From: Leptothrix sp. (in: b-proteobacteria)
GTDB lineage: Bacteria > Pseudomonadota > Gammaproteobacteria > Burkholderiales > Burkholderiaceae_C
DNA: 39,963 bases
Reading direction: 5' to 3'
Assembly (NCBI GenBank): GCA_013822265.1
Contig: PNKD01000025.1
Span: 1-39,963 of the forward strand
Positions 11,300-19,835 of this stretch are shown here, piece after piece. Both the position numbers and the translations under genes were made by a program. The notes below the pieces were generated by a model. That model did not search any database and was not told where the DNA came from. It was given only the letters and a program-made list of their open reading frames with translations. The number at the start of each line of letters is the position of its first letter. The stretch's first letter is position 1.

Positions 11300-14200
11300 T
11301 CACGGTGCGCCCGCTTGCAGGTTTCTGAGGATCGCACCGCCGTCACCGCCCACCAGTAGCGCGCTGGCGCTGACCCAGGTGACGGCATTCAGGTACGACG
11401 GGGCGGGCACGGCCTGTGCAGCCCAGGTCAAGCCCTGGTCGGTACTGCGCAGGATGCCGTCGTAGCCCACGGCGATCCCGGTGCCTGCGCCGTTGAACGA
11501 CACGCCGAGCTGGCTGCCACTGGTGGGGGTGTAGACACGGGTCCAGGTGAGCCCCGCATCGGCGCTGCGCCACAGTCCGTCGTCGACGGCCAGCACGACG
11601 GTGTTGTCGTTGACGCGCGCGATCGTCCTGATCGAACTGCCGCCTGCCGTGCCCGGAAGGCGCGCCGCCGACCACGTGGCGCCGCCGTCGACGCTTCTGA
11701 GCAGCGCACCGTCGAAGCCGCCCACGAGGCAGACCGCCGCCGTCAGGCAACCCACGGACCTCAAGGGCTGCGTGGTACCGCTGGTGACCGGCGCCCAGCT
11801 GGATCCACCGTCGCTGGTGCGAAGAACCAGCCCGTTGTCACCGACCACGAACCCCAGGGTCGCCGACGCCATGGTCGTGTTCGACAGGCCGACCTGTCCG
11901 AGCCGGTCGTAGGCGATGCTCCATGTCTGGCCGGCATCGACCGACAGCGCAACCTGGCCCGACGGCCGGATCGCGATGACGCGCTGCTCGGTGGCGAACG
12001 AAGGCTTCTGGAAGCGAGCGCCGACGAGCGAAAAGCCGGGGAGCGCCCAAGTCGCCCCGCCGTCCACGCTGCGCAGCAGGTCGCGGCCGAGAGACCCGGC
12101 CAGCACCACGCTGCCGCTGGGCGATGCGGCCATGCCGGTCACGTTCTCGTCTATCGTGCCGCCGCCGATCCGCGTCCATGTCTGGCCGCCGTCGCTGGTG
12201 CGCAGCGTGAGGCCGCCGATGGCGCTGACCGCCAGGCCGAAGGTGGGGCTGGCAAAGCGCAGTCGATACCAGCTGCTGGCGCCGTAGGAGTATCCGGCCG
12301 TCCAGGTCGCGCCGGCGTCGGTGCTGCGCATCGTCTGCCCGAGGTTGCCCAGGGCGACGACGGTGTTGCCGTCGGCGAACGCGACCGCGGTGCCGGGCTC
12401 GGACATGGGGGTGACGACCTCCTGCCAGACCTGGCCGCCGTTGATGCTGCGCGCCACCTTGCCGTTCGGGCCCACCGCGACACCCACTCCCGCGGCGTTG
12501 AACGCCATGTCGATCCAGTCGTCGACGAGCCCTGCGGGGCTGACATCGGTCCAGGTCACGCCGGCATCGGCCGATCGCAGGATCTTGCCCCCTCCGCCGT
12601 AGATCAGGCCGACGTTGGCGTCGACCCAGGCCACACCGCCGGCCAGGCCGGAGACGCCGGTGTCGGCGCCCGACACGTTGGCCACCGCGACCCAGTTCAA
12701 CCCTCCGTCCGTGGTGCGCCAAACGCCCGGGGGGCCGGCGACGACACCCACCGACGAGTTGGCGAAAGCGAGCTTCATGACCGGGCCCAGACCCGGGAAT
12801 CCCGCATCGAGCCGGCGTGTCCAGGTCCGTCCGCCATCGGTGCTCGTGAACACGCCGGTGTTTTGGCCCGAGCCGAAGGGGGGCACGCCGGCAGCCACCA
12901 GCAGACCCGGGGCCGGGCTCGCCACGTCGCTGAAGTAGGTGCGCCCGGCCTCGAACTGCGCCTGCCAGGTGGCGCCACCGTCGGCGGTGCGCAGCGTGGT
13001 GCCCAAGGGGCCGACGGCCGTGAACGTCGACGTCGATGCGTCGTAGGCCAGGCCGTTCAAGCCGCCGGCCTGCGGCAGCGGGTTGGCGTAGCACCAGCCG
13101 CTCTGGCCCGCGACGCACGCACCGGACGTGACCGCCGGGTTCACCATGAGGATGACGCCGTTGCTGACCGCACTCGGGTTGACGCCGTTGCTCACCGTCA
13201 CGCCAACCGCCACGCCGTTGCATCCGGCGCTCAGCCCCGACAGCGTGATCGTCGTGTTGCCATTGCTGTAGGTGACGGTACCGCTGCATGTGCCGGCATT
13301 GAACCCGCCGTTCACCGAGGGCAGATTGGTGCCGCTCTGCTGCCAGGTGTAGGCGAGCGGCGCGGTGCCGGTGGCGGCGACGCTGAAACTGGCGCTGCCG
13401 CCCACGGTGGTGGTCTGCGCCGCTGGCTGTTGAGTGATCACGGGGGCCTGGGGCGCCGCGTTGACGGTGAGGGTCGCAGCGCTGCTGAAGATGCCGCCGG
13501 GCGCCGCGGCGTTGGTCGCCACGGCGCGCAAACGCTGGCCACTCTGAGCCACGGCCAAGGGGCCGAGCGTGCAGGTGGCGGACACACTGATCCCCGAGGC
13601 CGGCGGGTTGGTGACACCGCAAGCGGCGACCCCCGCGACATCGGCAAAACCGCCGGTGGACAGCGCGGACTGCCACTTCAACTGCGGCAGCGGCAGGCCG
13701 GTGGCGGTGACGCTGAAGCTGGCGGTCTGCCCGGCGGCGGCCGACAGGTCGGCCGGGTCTTGCGTGAACACCGGCACCACCGTGACCTGCGTCACCGACA
13801 GCGTGGCCGGGCTCGAGGTGATGCATCGGGTGGCTGCGGCACACACCACGACCTGGAATTGCGCACCGTCGTCGCTGAGTGCGGTGGTGGTCAGGCTGTA
13901 GCTGGCGGCCGTGGCGCCGGCGATAGGCGCAAAGGTGGCGTTGGCGTTGGCACGGCGCGACCACTGGTAGGTCAGCGCCGCCGCGGGCGTGATCGCGGCC
14001 TGCACCGTGAAGCTGGCCGGCTGGCCTTCGGTGACACCCAGGTTGGCGGGCTGCTGCGAGATCGTCGGCTGCGGGCCGCTGTAGCGCACGCGGATCGGGA
14101 AGTCGACCTGAAACTCGAAGCCGACCGCCACCGGGCCGCCGCCCGGGCCGACGCGGAACCCTGTGGCGGTGTAGCTGGCGTACGCCCTGACGCGCAGCAT

Positions 14201-15061
14201 CCTGCCGTTCGGCGTGTTGGCGCTGGACACCTGCGCAGGGTCGATGGTCACCCTGAACCGCTGTCCGTACGAACCAAAGCTCGGCGGGATGTCGTAAACC
14301 TGATTGGTCCAGGTGCTGCGGAACCCGGTGCTGTTGAAGCCGCCCGGCAACCCCACCAGGGCCAGCTGGTCGGTACGGTTGGTGCCTTCCGGTCGCCTAT
14401 AGAACGCGCCCATGAACAGCGTCTGGGGCGTGTCCGTCACGGTCCACGCCGGTGTGTTCACCCCGGTACCCACCAGGATCGGCGGCCCGTCTTCCCCGGC
14501 GGAGAGATTCAGCTCCAGCCTGTGATCGACTCCCGGGCAGTCCACGGCGCCGATGGTCCACGTCGGGTTCAGCGATGTGCAGCTGCCGATCACGTAGTAC
14601 GACAGGCCGTCGAGGTCCACCGCCAGGCGCGCGGGATCGTCGCTGACGTTCTGCATGATCCGCCACTTGCCGCCGGGCTCGGCCTTCAGCAGCAGCGGCT
14701 TCGCCCCGGCGGGCAAGAGCGGTGCAGCCGAGAGCGGGATCGACAGTCTGGCGCTGCCGTCGAAGGCCTGGCCGTGCGGGGTCACGGCGTAGATTGGAGA
14801 CACGGCATTCAGGCCAAGCAACTCGGGCGCGCCGGTGCCGTCGCGCGAGACCCGAAACGTCACGGGCGCGGCCATGGTGCCCGCGGGCACGAGCAGCTGC
14901 ACACCGTCGGGCCCGTCGACCGTGCCGCCGGCCGCGTCGAGCGTGGCGCTGCCTTCCACGGGCGGCGGCGGATCATCGTCGTCGCCGCCGCACGCAGCCA
15001 GCGCGAGCGCAAGGGCCAGCGCGGCAATTGCCCGCAACGCCGAGAGGCATCGGTGATTCAT
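11300..15061 (-). CDS. surface lipoprotein: ZU5-like, three Ig-like modules and Asp-box beta-propeller
   Basis: 1253 aa. The start at 15061 is set by AAGGAG 7 bases upstream; a start 21 bp earlier lacks this. The signal peptide ends in a lipobox (ALAAC) followed by GGDDDD; Asp directly after Gly-Gly-Cys does not exclude outer-membrane sorting. A ZU5-like module (GGTVDGPDGVQLLVPAGT, about residues 40-160) comes next. Three Ig-like modules start near 327, 430 and 542, each opening with P.I/F.Q.PA and a GQ/GG.ASFSV strand. From about 645 to the end there are 13 Asp-box repeats of form S/T-x-D-x-G-x-T-W (one degenerate, SINGGQVW), forming sialidase/YCF48-like blades. No catalytic residues are recognisable, so a binding or structural role is likely. 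It is paralogous to the lipoprotein starting at 19921 and shares an upstream element with it. Confidence 0.88.
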   Translation of the reverse strand: MNHRCLSALRAIAALALALALAACGGDDDDPPPPVEGSATLDAAGGTVDGPDGVQLLVPAGTMAAPVTFRVSRDGTGAPELLGLNAVSPIYAVTPHGQAFDGSARLSIPLSAAPLLPAGAKPLLLKAEPGGKWRIMQNVSDDPARLAVDLDGLSYYVIGSCTSLNPTWTIGAVDCPGVDHRLELNLSAGEDGPPILVGTGVNTPAWTVTDTPQTLFMGAFYRRPEGTNRTDQLALVGLPGGFNSTGFRSTWTNQVYDIPPSFGSYGQRFRVTIDPAQVSSANTPNGRMLRVRAYASYTATGFRVGPGGGPVAVGFEFQVDFPIRVRYSGPQPTISQQPANLGVTEGQPASFTVQAAITPAAALTYQWSRRANANATFAPIAGATAASYSLTTTALSDDGAQFQVVVCAAATRCITSSPATLSVTQVTVVPVFTQDPADLSAAAGQTASFSVTATGLPLPQLKWQSALSTGGFADVAGVAACGVTNPPASGISVSATCTLGPLAVAQSGQRLRAVATNAAAPGGIFSSAATLTVNAAPQAPVITQQPAAQTTTVGGSASFSVAATGTAPLAYTWQQSGTNLPSVNGGFNAGTCSGTVTYSNGNTTITLSGLSAGCNGVAVGVTVSNGVNPSAVSNGVILMVNPAVTSGACVAGQSGWCYANPLPQAGGLNGLAYDASTSTFTAVGPLGTTLRTADGGATWQAQFEAGRTYFSDVASPAPGLLVAAGVPPFGSGQNTGVFTSTDGGRTWTRRLDAGFPGLGPVMKLAFANSSVGVVAGPPGVWRTTDGGLNWVAVANVSGADTGVSGLAGGVAWVDANVGLIYGGGGKILRSADAGVTWTDVSPAGLVDDWIDMAFNAAGVGVAVGPNGKVARSINGGQVWQEVVTPMSEPGTAVAFADGNTVVALGNLGQTMRSTDAGATWTAGYSYGASSWYRLRFASPTFGLAVSAIGGLTLRTSDGGQTWTRIGGGTIDENVTGMAASPSGSVVLAGSLGRDLLRSVDGGATWALPGFSLVGARFQKPSFATEQRVIAIRPSGQVALSVDAGQTWSIAYDRLGQVGLSNTTMASATLGFVVGDNGLVLRTSDGGSSWAPVTSGTTQPLRSVGCLTAAVCLVGGFDGALLRSVDGGATWSAARLPGTAGGSSIRTIARVNDNTVVLAVDDGLWRSADAGLTWTRVYTPTSGSQLGVSFNGAGTGIAVGYDGILRSTDQGLTWAAQAVPAPSYLNAVTWVSASALLVGGDGGAILRNLQAGAP

Positions 15062-15110
15062 GTCGGCTCCTTCAACGGCCACCCCGCTGCGGGGGGCGAT
15101 GTCCTCATCT

Positions 15111-15139
15111 TGCGAAGCGGTGCGTCACGCGAGCGTCAC
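15111..15139 (-). promoter_or_regulatory. direct-repeat element upstream of the Asp-box lipoprotein gene
   Basis: On the minus strand this reads GTGACGC-TCGC-GTGACGC followed by ACCGCTTCGCA. The two heptamers are exact copies 11 bp apart, one helical turn. The element ends 49 bp before the lipoprotein start codon. A copy matching at 25 of 29 positions lies at 19836-19864, before the paralogous gene. Direct heptamers with an 11-bp period are the site layout of OmpR/PhoB-family regulators; assigning this class here is inference. Confidence 0.55.
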
Positions 15140-15748
15140 GCGAGGCACGCCCGCTGGCCATCATTCGTGGGGGGGCGGCGCTCTGGCACAGCGGCGGCGT
15201 GCAAGCCGTCTCGGCCCCTGCGTTCTGTTGATCACGGCTGCGGTCAGGACGCCGTGCGGGCGGCGTGCCCGCACGGTGGCCCCTGGACCTGCGAGACGCG
15301 GGTTGCGGTCGGGCAGGGTCGGCCGATCCGCATTCAGGGCAACCCGCGCCACCCCACGGCGCATGGCGCGTCGTGCGCCAAGGTGAGCCCTTACGCGGGG
15401 CCCCACTTGCTGCAAAGGCATGCGGCGCTGCGCCGCGAACCCGAGCACCGCAAGCGGCCGGAGCCACGGTACCGCGGCATCACTCGCCTGATGCCAGCCA
15501 ACGAACGGGTTCGTGCAAAGCCGCCTGAGAAGTGGTGCCCAAGCTCGAGACGCCCGGGCACGACATCACCATGCAACCGGTCATGGGCCCATGGGGTTCA
15601 TGCTGCCGGTGGCAACCCTGGTGCCAGGGCTGCGCCGGCTGGCCCCGGAGGTTCAAGCGACGTCACGCGCGCGGCAGCTTCACGGGGCGCTGCCGGCAGC
15701 AGCGGGTGTCGCCGACGGACTGCCGTCGCCGCAGCCCTCACCCGCGTG
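15140..15748. other. gene-free stretch upstream of the Asp-box lipoprotein gene
   Basis: About 600 bp with only short, compositionally shadow-like frames. The one clear structure is a perfect 9-bp hairpin, arms 15252-15260 (CCGTGCGGG) and 15268-15276, with a 7-base loop. No promoter box could be assigned. It is unusually long for this otherwise compact region. Confidence 0.5.
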
Positions 15749-16255
15749 TCAACCCGGCTTTCGAAAGCCGCCATCGACGAAGGCTGTCGCGCTGGCGGTG
15801 CCGAGCCGGAAGTCCGCCGCCACGCGATGGCGCCCCAGCTCGTTGCCCTCGGCATCGACAGCCACCAGCACCGCGTGCGGGTCGTCGTCGTCGGGCACGA
15901 TGTCCAGCGTGACGGTGACGCGGCCTGCGGGCAGCGCAAGCACCACGCTCTTGTGCAGCAGCGCATGCAGCGACTGCTCGTGGCGGCGTATCACCTCCGA
16001 CGCCGTCTTCACCAGGGTATTGAACGCATTCACGTCCAGCGGCTTGGGGTTCTTCTTGTCGCGGCCCATGGTCCACGGCCCCACCAGCGCAGGCTCAGGC
16101 TCCCCGGCCTTGATCATCTCCACCGCCCAGCCCTCGTCGTCGTTGTTCTTCACCACGCGCGCCGTCCAGCCGTGGTCGCGCCACAGGCCGGGCTCGTGGA
16201 TGGCGGCGTCGGTCTCGCGCAGGTCGGCGGGTTTGGTCTCGGAGGGCAGGCTCAT
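15749..16255 (-). CDS. conserved hypothetical protein, small, divergent from parA-like gene
   Basis: 168 aa from the ATG at 16255 (MSLPSETKPADL). The frame stays open 24 residues further upstream, but that part reads like non-coding DNA and overlaps the promoter space of the divergent ParA gene. The protein has no signal peptide or membrane segment. Recognisable blocks are GWTARVVKNNDDEGWAVEM, LVGPWTMGRDKKNPKPLD and a C-terminal beta-rich part with DIVPDDDDPHAVLVAVDAEG. I do not recognise a named domain. It is acidic, Trp-bearing and probably cytoplasmic. The head-to-head arrangement with the orphan ParA gene (95 bp apart) allows shared regulation, but no function can be given. Confidence 0.7.
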   Translation of the reverse strand: MSLPSETKPADLRETDAAIHEPGLWRDHGWTARVVKNNDDEGWAVEMIKAGEPEPALVGPWTMGRDKKNPKPLDVNAFNTLVKTASEVIRRHEQSLHALLHKSVVLALPAGRVTVTLDIVPDDDDPHAVLVAVDAEGNELGRHRVAADFRLGTASATAFVDGGFRKPG

Positions 16256-16350
16256 AGGCCCATCATAGGGGCGACGCTCTACGCGGCCGTGAGCCGCGAG
16301 CTGGATGTTGCGCCGCACAATAGGCACTTCGTTTTTGCCTGGAGCCTGGC

Positions 16351-17154
16351 ATGCGTCGTGTCGTTTTCAACCAGAAGGGTGGCGTCGGCAAGTCCACCAT
16401 CACTTGCAACCTGGCCGCCCTGGCGGCGCACGCCGGCCAGCGCACGCTGGTCGTCGACCTCGACCCGCAGGGCAACACCAGCCGCTACGTGCTGGGCGAG
16501 ACGGCCGACGGCGAACATGCCGATGCGCCGGGGGCCGCCGGCTTCTTCGAGAGCACGCTGAAGTTCAGCATGCGCCCGCCCAAGACGGCCGACTTCATCG
16601 TGCCCACGCCCTGGCAGAACCTGCATGTGATGCCCGCCGGCGCTGCGCTGGACGAGCTGCACGGCAAGCTCGAGAGCCGCTACAAGATCTACAAGCTGCG
16701 CGACGCGCTGCAGGAACTGGACGACGACTACGACCAGGTCTGGATCGACACCCCGCCGGCGCTGAACTTCTACACGCGCTCGGCGCTGATCGCCGCGCAG
16801 GGCTGCCTGATCCCCTTCGACTGCGACGACTTCAGCCGCCGCGCGCTGTACGGCCTGATGGAGGCGGTGAGCGAGATCCAGGCCGACCACAACGCCGAAC
16901 TGGTGGTGGAGGGCATCGTCGTCAACCAGTTCCAGCCACGCGCCACGCTGCCGCAGCGCACGGTGCAGGAGCTGGTGGACGAAGGCCTGCCGGTGCTGCA
17001 GCCCTACCTGGGCGCGAGCGTGAAGATCAAGGAATCGCACGAGCTGTCGCGGCCCATGGTGCACCTGGACGCGCGGCACAAGCTGACGCTGGAGTTCGCG
17101 GCGCTGTACGAGGCGCTGACCCGGCCCAAGACGCGCGCCAAGCGACGCGGCTGA
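16351..17154 (+). CDS. ParA/MinD-family ATPase without ParB partner
   Basis: 267 aa. The deviant Walker A box KGGVGKST is at residues 9-16, with the signature Lys at 9. LVVDLDPQGNTS follows as Walker A', and QVWIDTPPALN is Walker B. The C-terminal part has IVVNQFQPRATLPQRTVQEL and ends in a basic tail, KTRAKRRG. The start is supported by GGAG 8 bases upstream. Members of this family form ATP-dependent dimers on DNA or membrane to position cargo. No parB, parS cluster or other partition partner is nearby, so this is an orphan ParA rather than the chromosomal ParABS gene. Its cargo is unknown. It has its own promoter space, shared with the divergent small gene. Confidence 0.9.
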   Translation: MRRVVFNQKGGVGKSTITCNLAALAAHAGQRTLVVDLDPQGNTSRYVLGETADGEHADAPGAAGFFESTLKFSMRPPKTADFIVPTPWQNLHVMPAGAALDELHGKLESRYKIYKLRDALQELDDDYDQVWIDTPPALNFYTRSALIAAQGCLIPFDCDDFSRRALYGLMEAVSEIQADHNAELVVEGIVVNQFQPRATLPQRTVQELVDEGLPVLQPYLGASVKIKESHELSRPMVHLDARHKLTLEFAALYEALTRPKTRAKRRG

Positions 17155-17269
17155 GGCCGCGCGCGGCCGCGCCACACAGGCAGCGTGCAGGCGTGCTGAT
17201 CCTGCTCAAAGGCGCCGCCGCCTGGCGGCGCAACCATGCGGCTTCCATGTCCGCAACCAAGAGGTCACC

Positions 17270-17770
17270 ATGAAACGCATGCTCCCGGCCGCCCTGGCGA
17301 CGCTGTGCTGCCTGGCCGCCACGGCCGCGCTGGCACAGGGCGCCACGCACTCGATCCGCGTGCTCACCCCCGAGGCCGCCACCAAGGCCACGCAGGCGGC
17401 GCTGACCAGCTGCCGCACGGCGGGCTACCAGGTCGCGGTGGCGGTGGTCGACCGCTTCGGCATCGCCCAGGCCATGGTGCGCGACCGCTACGCCGGCCCG
17501 CACACGCCCGACACGGCGACCAACAAGGCCTGGACGGCCGTGAGCTTCCGCACCAGCACCACCGACCTGGCCAAGGCCACGCAGGCGGGCCAGCCCAGCT
17601 CGGGCATCCGCCATGTGCCACGCTTCGTCGGCGCGGGCGGGGGCCTGCTGATCGAGGCCGGCGGTTCGATCATCGGCGCCATCGGCGTCTCGGGCGCGCC
17701 CAACGGCGATGCCGACGACGTCTGCGCCAAGGCCGGCATCGCGGCCATCAAGGACGAGATCGAACTCTGA
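17270..17770 (+). CDS. exported heme-binding GlcG/HbpS-family protein (PF03928 type)
   Basis: 166 aa. A signal peptide (MKRMLPAALATLCCLAATAALAQ) is followed by a single GlcG/HbpS domain. Typical segments are SCRTAGYQVAVAVVDRFG, a DTATNKAWTAVSFRTST helix and GAGGGLLIEAGGSIIGAIGVSGA, then a terminal helix with CAKAGIAAIKDEI. Family members bind heme or small ligands and form octamers; no enzymatic activity is implied. Export suggests a periplasmic role. The ATG has AGAGGT about 7 bases upstream. It is separated from the ParA gene by 115 bp and followed by a strong hairpin, so it is probably a single-gene unit. Confidence 0.88.
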   Translation: MKRMLPAALATLCCLAATAALAQGATHSIRVLTPEAATKATQAALTSCRTAGYQVAVAVVDRFGIAQAMVRDRYAGPHTPDTATNKAWTAVSFRTSTTDLAKATQAGQPSSGIRHVPRFVGAGGGLLIEAGGSIIGAIGVSGAPNGDADDVCAKAGIAAIKDEIEL

Positions 17771-17812
17771 GGCTGCGTCCGAAGGTCCGCAAGGACTGAA
17801 CGGCTGCCGCAG

Positions 17813-17874
17813 GCCCGGACACGATTTCAGGTGTTCGGGCTGAACCCGCACGCGCGGGCTCAAGCGCCCGCGCG
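17813..17874. terminator. paired hairpins between convergent genes
   Basis: Two stems lie between the heme-binding gene and the convergent YciH gene. Stem 1 has arms GCCCGGACAC (17813-17822) and 17831-17840, 9 of 10 paired, loop 8. Stem 2 has perfect 9-bp arms CGCGCGGGC (17851-17859) and 17866-17874, and overlaps the YciH stop codon. A T-run is absent. Bidirectional termination is the likely role. Confidence 0.55.
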
Positions 17875-18222
17875 CTTGGCCTTGTGGCCTTCGGCCAGCA
17901 GCAGGGCGACGAGGCGGTCGGCGTGGTCGCCCTGCACTTCCAGCACGCCGTCCCTGGCCGTGCCGCCGGCGCCGCAGGCCGTGCGCAGGCGCTTGCCCAG
18001 CGCCGCCAGAGCCTCGGCGTCGAGCGCCAACCCGCGCACCACGGTCACGGTCTTGCCGCCGCGGCCCTGCTTCTCGCGGCTGACGCGCGCGATGCCGTCG
18101 CCCGCCGGCGCCGCCTTGGCGCGCTGCGCGCAGCTGCAGGCCGCCGCCGGCTGGCGGCAGGCCGGGCACATGCGACCGCTGTCGGTGGAGTAGACAAGGC
18201 CGCCCTGGTCTGATTGGCGCAT
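17860..18222 (-). CDS. yciH: SUI1/eIF1-like translation factor, YciH family
   Basis: 120 aa. The N-terminus carries a Cys cluster (CPAC then CSC) that could bind zinc. The C-terminal ~75 residues form the SUI1 fold: GGKTVTVVRGLALDAEALAALGKRLRTACGAGG, then DGVLEVQGDHADRLVALLLAEGHKAKRAGA. Bacterial YciH resembles eukaryotic eIF1 and has been linked to initiation-codon discrimination and stress-time repression of translation. Length fits the family (about 110-120 aa). It stands alone, convergent with the heme-binding gene and with its 5' end near the start of the modA-like gene, so the two share a 75-bp divergent promoter region. Confidence 0.9.
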   Translation of the reverse strand: MRQSDQGGLVYSTDSGRMCPACRQPAAACSCAQRAKAAPAGDGIARVSREKQGRGGKTVTVVRGLALDAEALAALGKRLRTACGAGGTARDGVLEVQGDHADRLVALLLAEGHKAKRAGA

Positions 18223-18297
18223 GGCCCTGTTCTACCGCAGCGGCGGCACGGCGGGGCTGCTCGTGGCGCGCGCCGGGCCATGCCGTAGGCTCGCGGC

Positions 18298-19101
18298 ATG
18301 ACACAGCCGTTTCTGCACCCGCCGGCCCGCCGGCTCATGGCCAGGCTCATGGCCCGGCTCATGGCCCGGCTCATGGCCCTGCTGCTGGCCTCGGCGGCAT
18401 GCGCCGCGGGCGCGCAGACAGTGAGCGTCGCCGCCGACAGCAGCCTGGGCGGCGCGCTGGCCGCCGTGGCGCGCGACTTCGAGGCCACGCGCAAGGGTGT
18501 GGCCGTCAAGCTGCTGCTGGGCGGCTCGGCCGCGATGCTGGAGGAGGTGGCCCGCGGCAGCGCCATCGACGTGCTGGCCCCGGCCGACGCCGAGACCGCG
18601 GCCTTCGGCGTGCAGCGCCGCCTGCTGCTGCCCGACCTGCGCAGCGGCTTCGCGATGAACCAGCTGGTGCTGGTGGTGCCGGCGGTGTTGAACCTGCCGG
18701 TGCAGCGCCTGTCGGACCTGGGCCGGCCCGAGGTCGTGCGCGTGGCCATGGGCGACTACACGCGCGAGGCCGCCGGCCGCTACGCGCGCGAGGCCATCAA
18801 CGCGCAGCGTCTGTGGCCGGCCGTGCAGCGCAAGGCGGTGTGGGTGGACGATGTGCGCGAGGTGCTGGCGCTGGTGGCCGCCGCCGACGTCGAGGCCGGC
18901 TTCGTCTACGCCACCGACGTCGGTGCGGCCAGCGACCGTGTGCGCGTGGTCGAGACGCTGCGCACCACCACGCCCATCCGCTACCCGGCGCACGTGGTGG
19001 CCGCCAGCCCGCAGGCCGCGCTGGCGCGCGAGTTCATCGCCTACCTGCGCGGCGAGCCGGCGCGAGCGGTGTTCAAGCGCTTTGGCTTCGGCCTGCCCTA
19101 G
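18298..19101 (+). CDS. molybdate-type ABC transporter substrate-binding protein (ModA-like), orphan
   Basis: 267 aa. The mature part (from about residue 40, QTVSVAADSSLGGALAAVARDFEA) is a ModA/Wtp-type periplasmic binding protein. It has the LLLGGSAAMLEEVARGSAIDVLAPAD segment, QLVLVVPA, and FVYATDV, which belong to the ligand cleft. By family it binds molybdate or tungstate for an ABC importer. No modB or modC is adjacent, so it must share a permease encoded elsewhere or bind another oxyanion. The leader is odd: MARLMARLMARLMALLL is encoded by four 12-bp repeats that each contain an ATG, so any of five Met codons could start translation. The first ATG is given here. Confidence 0.85.
   Translation: MTQPFLHPPARRLMARLMARLMARLMALLLASAACAAGAQTVSVAADSSLGGALAAVARDFEATRKGVAVKLLLGGSAAMLEEVARGSAIDVLAPADAETAAFGVQRRLLLPDLRSGFAMNQLVLVVPAVLNLPVQRLSDLGRPEVVRVAMGDYTREAAGRYAREAINAQRLWPAVQRKAVWVDDVREVLALVAAADVEAGFVYATDVGAASDRVRVVETLRTTTPIRYPAHVVAASPQAALAREFIAYLRGEPARAVFKRFGFGLP
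18331..18378 (+). repeat. 12-bp in-frame tandem repeat in the ModA-like signal peptide
   Basis: Four copies of CGGCTCATGGCC (second copy begins AGG) at 18331-18342, 18343-18354, 18355-18366 and 18367-18378. Each unit adds Arg-Leu-Met-Ala to the leader and supplies an alternative ATG. Gain or loss of units keeps the frame and changes only signal-peptide length. Confidence 0.9.
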
Positions 19102-19147
19102 TGTGCTGCGCCGCCCTGCTCTGTACTGAGCGATCGACGAGCGCATC

Positions 19148-19170
19148 AGGCGCCTGCGATACCGGCGCCT
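19148..19170 (+). terminator. hairpin downstream of the ModA-like gene
   Basis: Perfect 7-bp arms AGGCGCC (19148-19154) and GGCGCCT (19164-19170) with a 9-base loop, 47 bp after the ModA-like stop codon. No T-run follows. Weak terminator candidate. Confidence 0.35.
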
Positions 19171-19835
19171 TGCCAAGGACGTAGTGGGCCACTGGGCGAT
19201 CGCGTGACGCGGACGTCGGCGAGACCGGCTGTCTGCAGTCGGGCGGCGGGGCGCTGGCCTCTTGCCGACCCTTCAGCAAGATTCAGAATTCCGGATTGAT
19301 CGCCGCGGAGACCTCGCTCGCGCATGCGCGTCAAGAAGCTCAAGGCATTGGCCGAACCTCCCGTCGAACAAGGGCCGCCACCCGATGCATGAACTTCAGC
19401 GGCGGCATGACCCGATGCCCGGCGCCGTCGCGCTGGCAGGCGGATTCAGCTCCGGCATGGGGCTGTCCAAGCGGGTTGCCATGCAACCGTACATCGACCC
19501 GCGCCGGGCGGGCGATGCAGCGGCGAAGCTTCTCCAGCGACCTGCCGCACTCGCGGCCTGAGCGCATGGCCGAGCGCGGGCCGAGACCTTGGATGCCGGC
19601 ACCTCGGCGCATGGGTCTACCTGCCGGGCCCCTGATGTGCCATGCTCTTTTGGTGTTAGGTAGGTGTTGCACGCCGCTGCGCACAAGGTGGACCTCCGGC
19701 GCCAGGTGTGCCGCCGGTTCATTGATCCAGGCCCCGCCGGCGCGACGCCGTGGTGCATCAATCCGCCTGGCGAAAGCGGCAAATCAGCTGCATTGCGCGT
19801 TCCCCGCGAGTTTGGGGGGCACGCCGGACCATCGT
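19171..19835. other. gene-free stretch upstream of the NHL lipoprotein gene
   Basis: About 660 bp without a convincing coding frame on either strand; short frames are Arg/Pro-rich shadows. Base composition is a little less GC-biased than the genes (for example GTTAGGTAGGTGTTG near 19655). It mirrors the gene-free stretch before the paralogous lipoprotein gene, but I could not align the two beyond the element at 19836-19864. Confidence 0.45.

Noticed and set aside
15105-15467. Short minus-strand frame of 120 codons in the gene-free region
   Set aside because: Arg/Ala/Pro-rich shadow composition, no ribosome-binding site, and it overlaps the direct-repeat element before the lipoprotein gene.
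12863-16561. Open frame of 1232 codons on the plus strand across the Asp-box lipoprotein start and the gene-free region
   Set aside because: Spans a signal peptide and two real genes in other frames; composition is that of a shadow.
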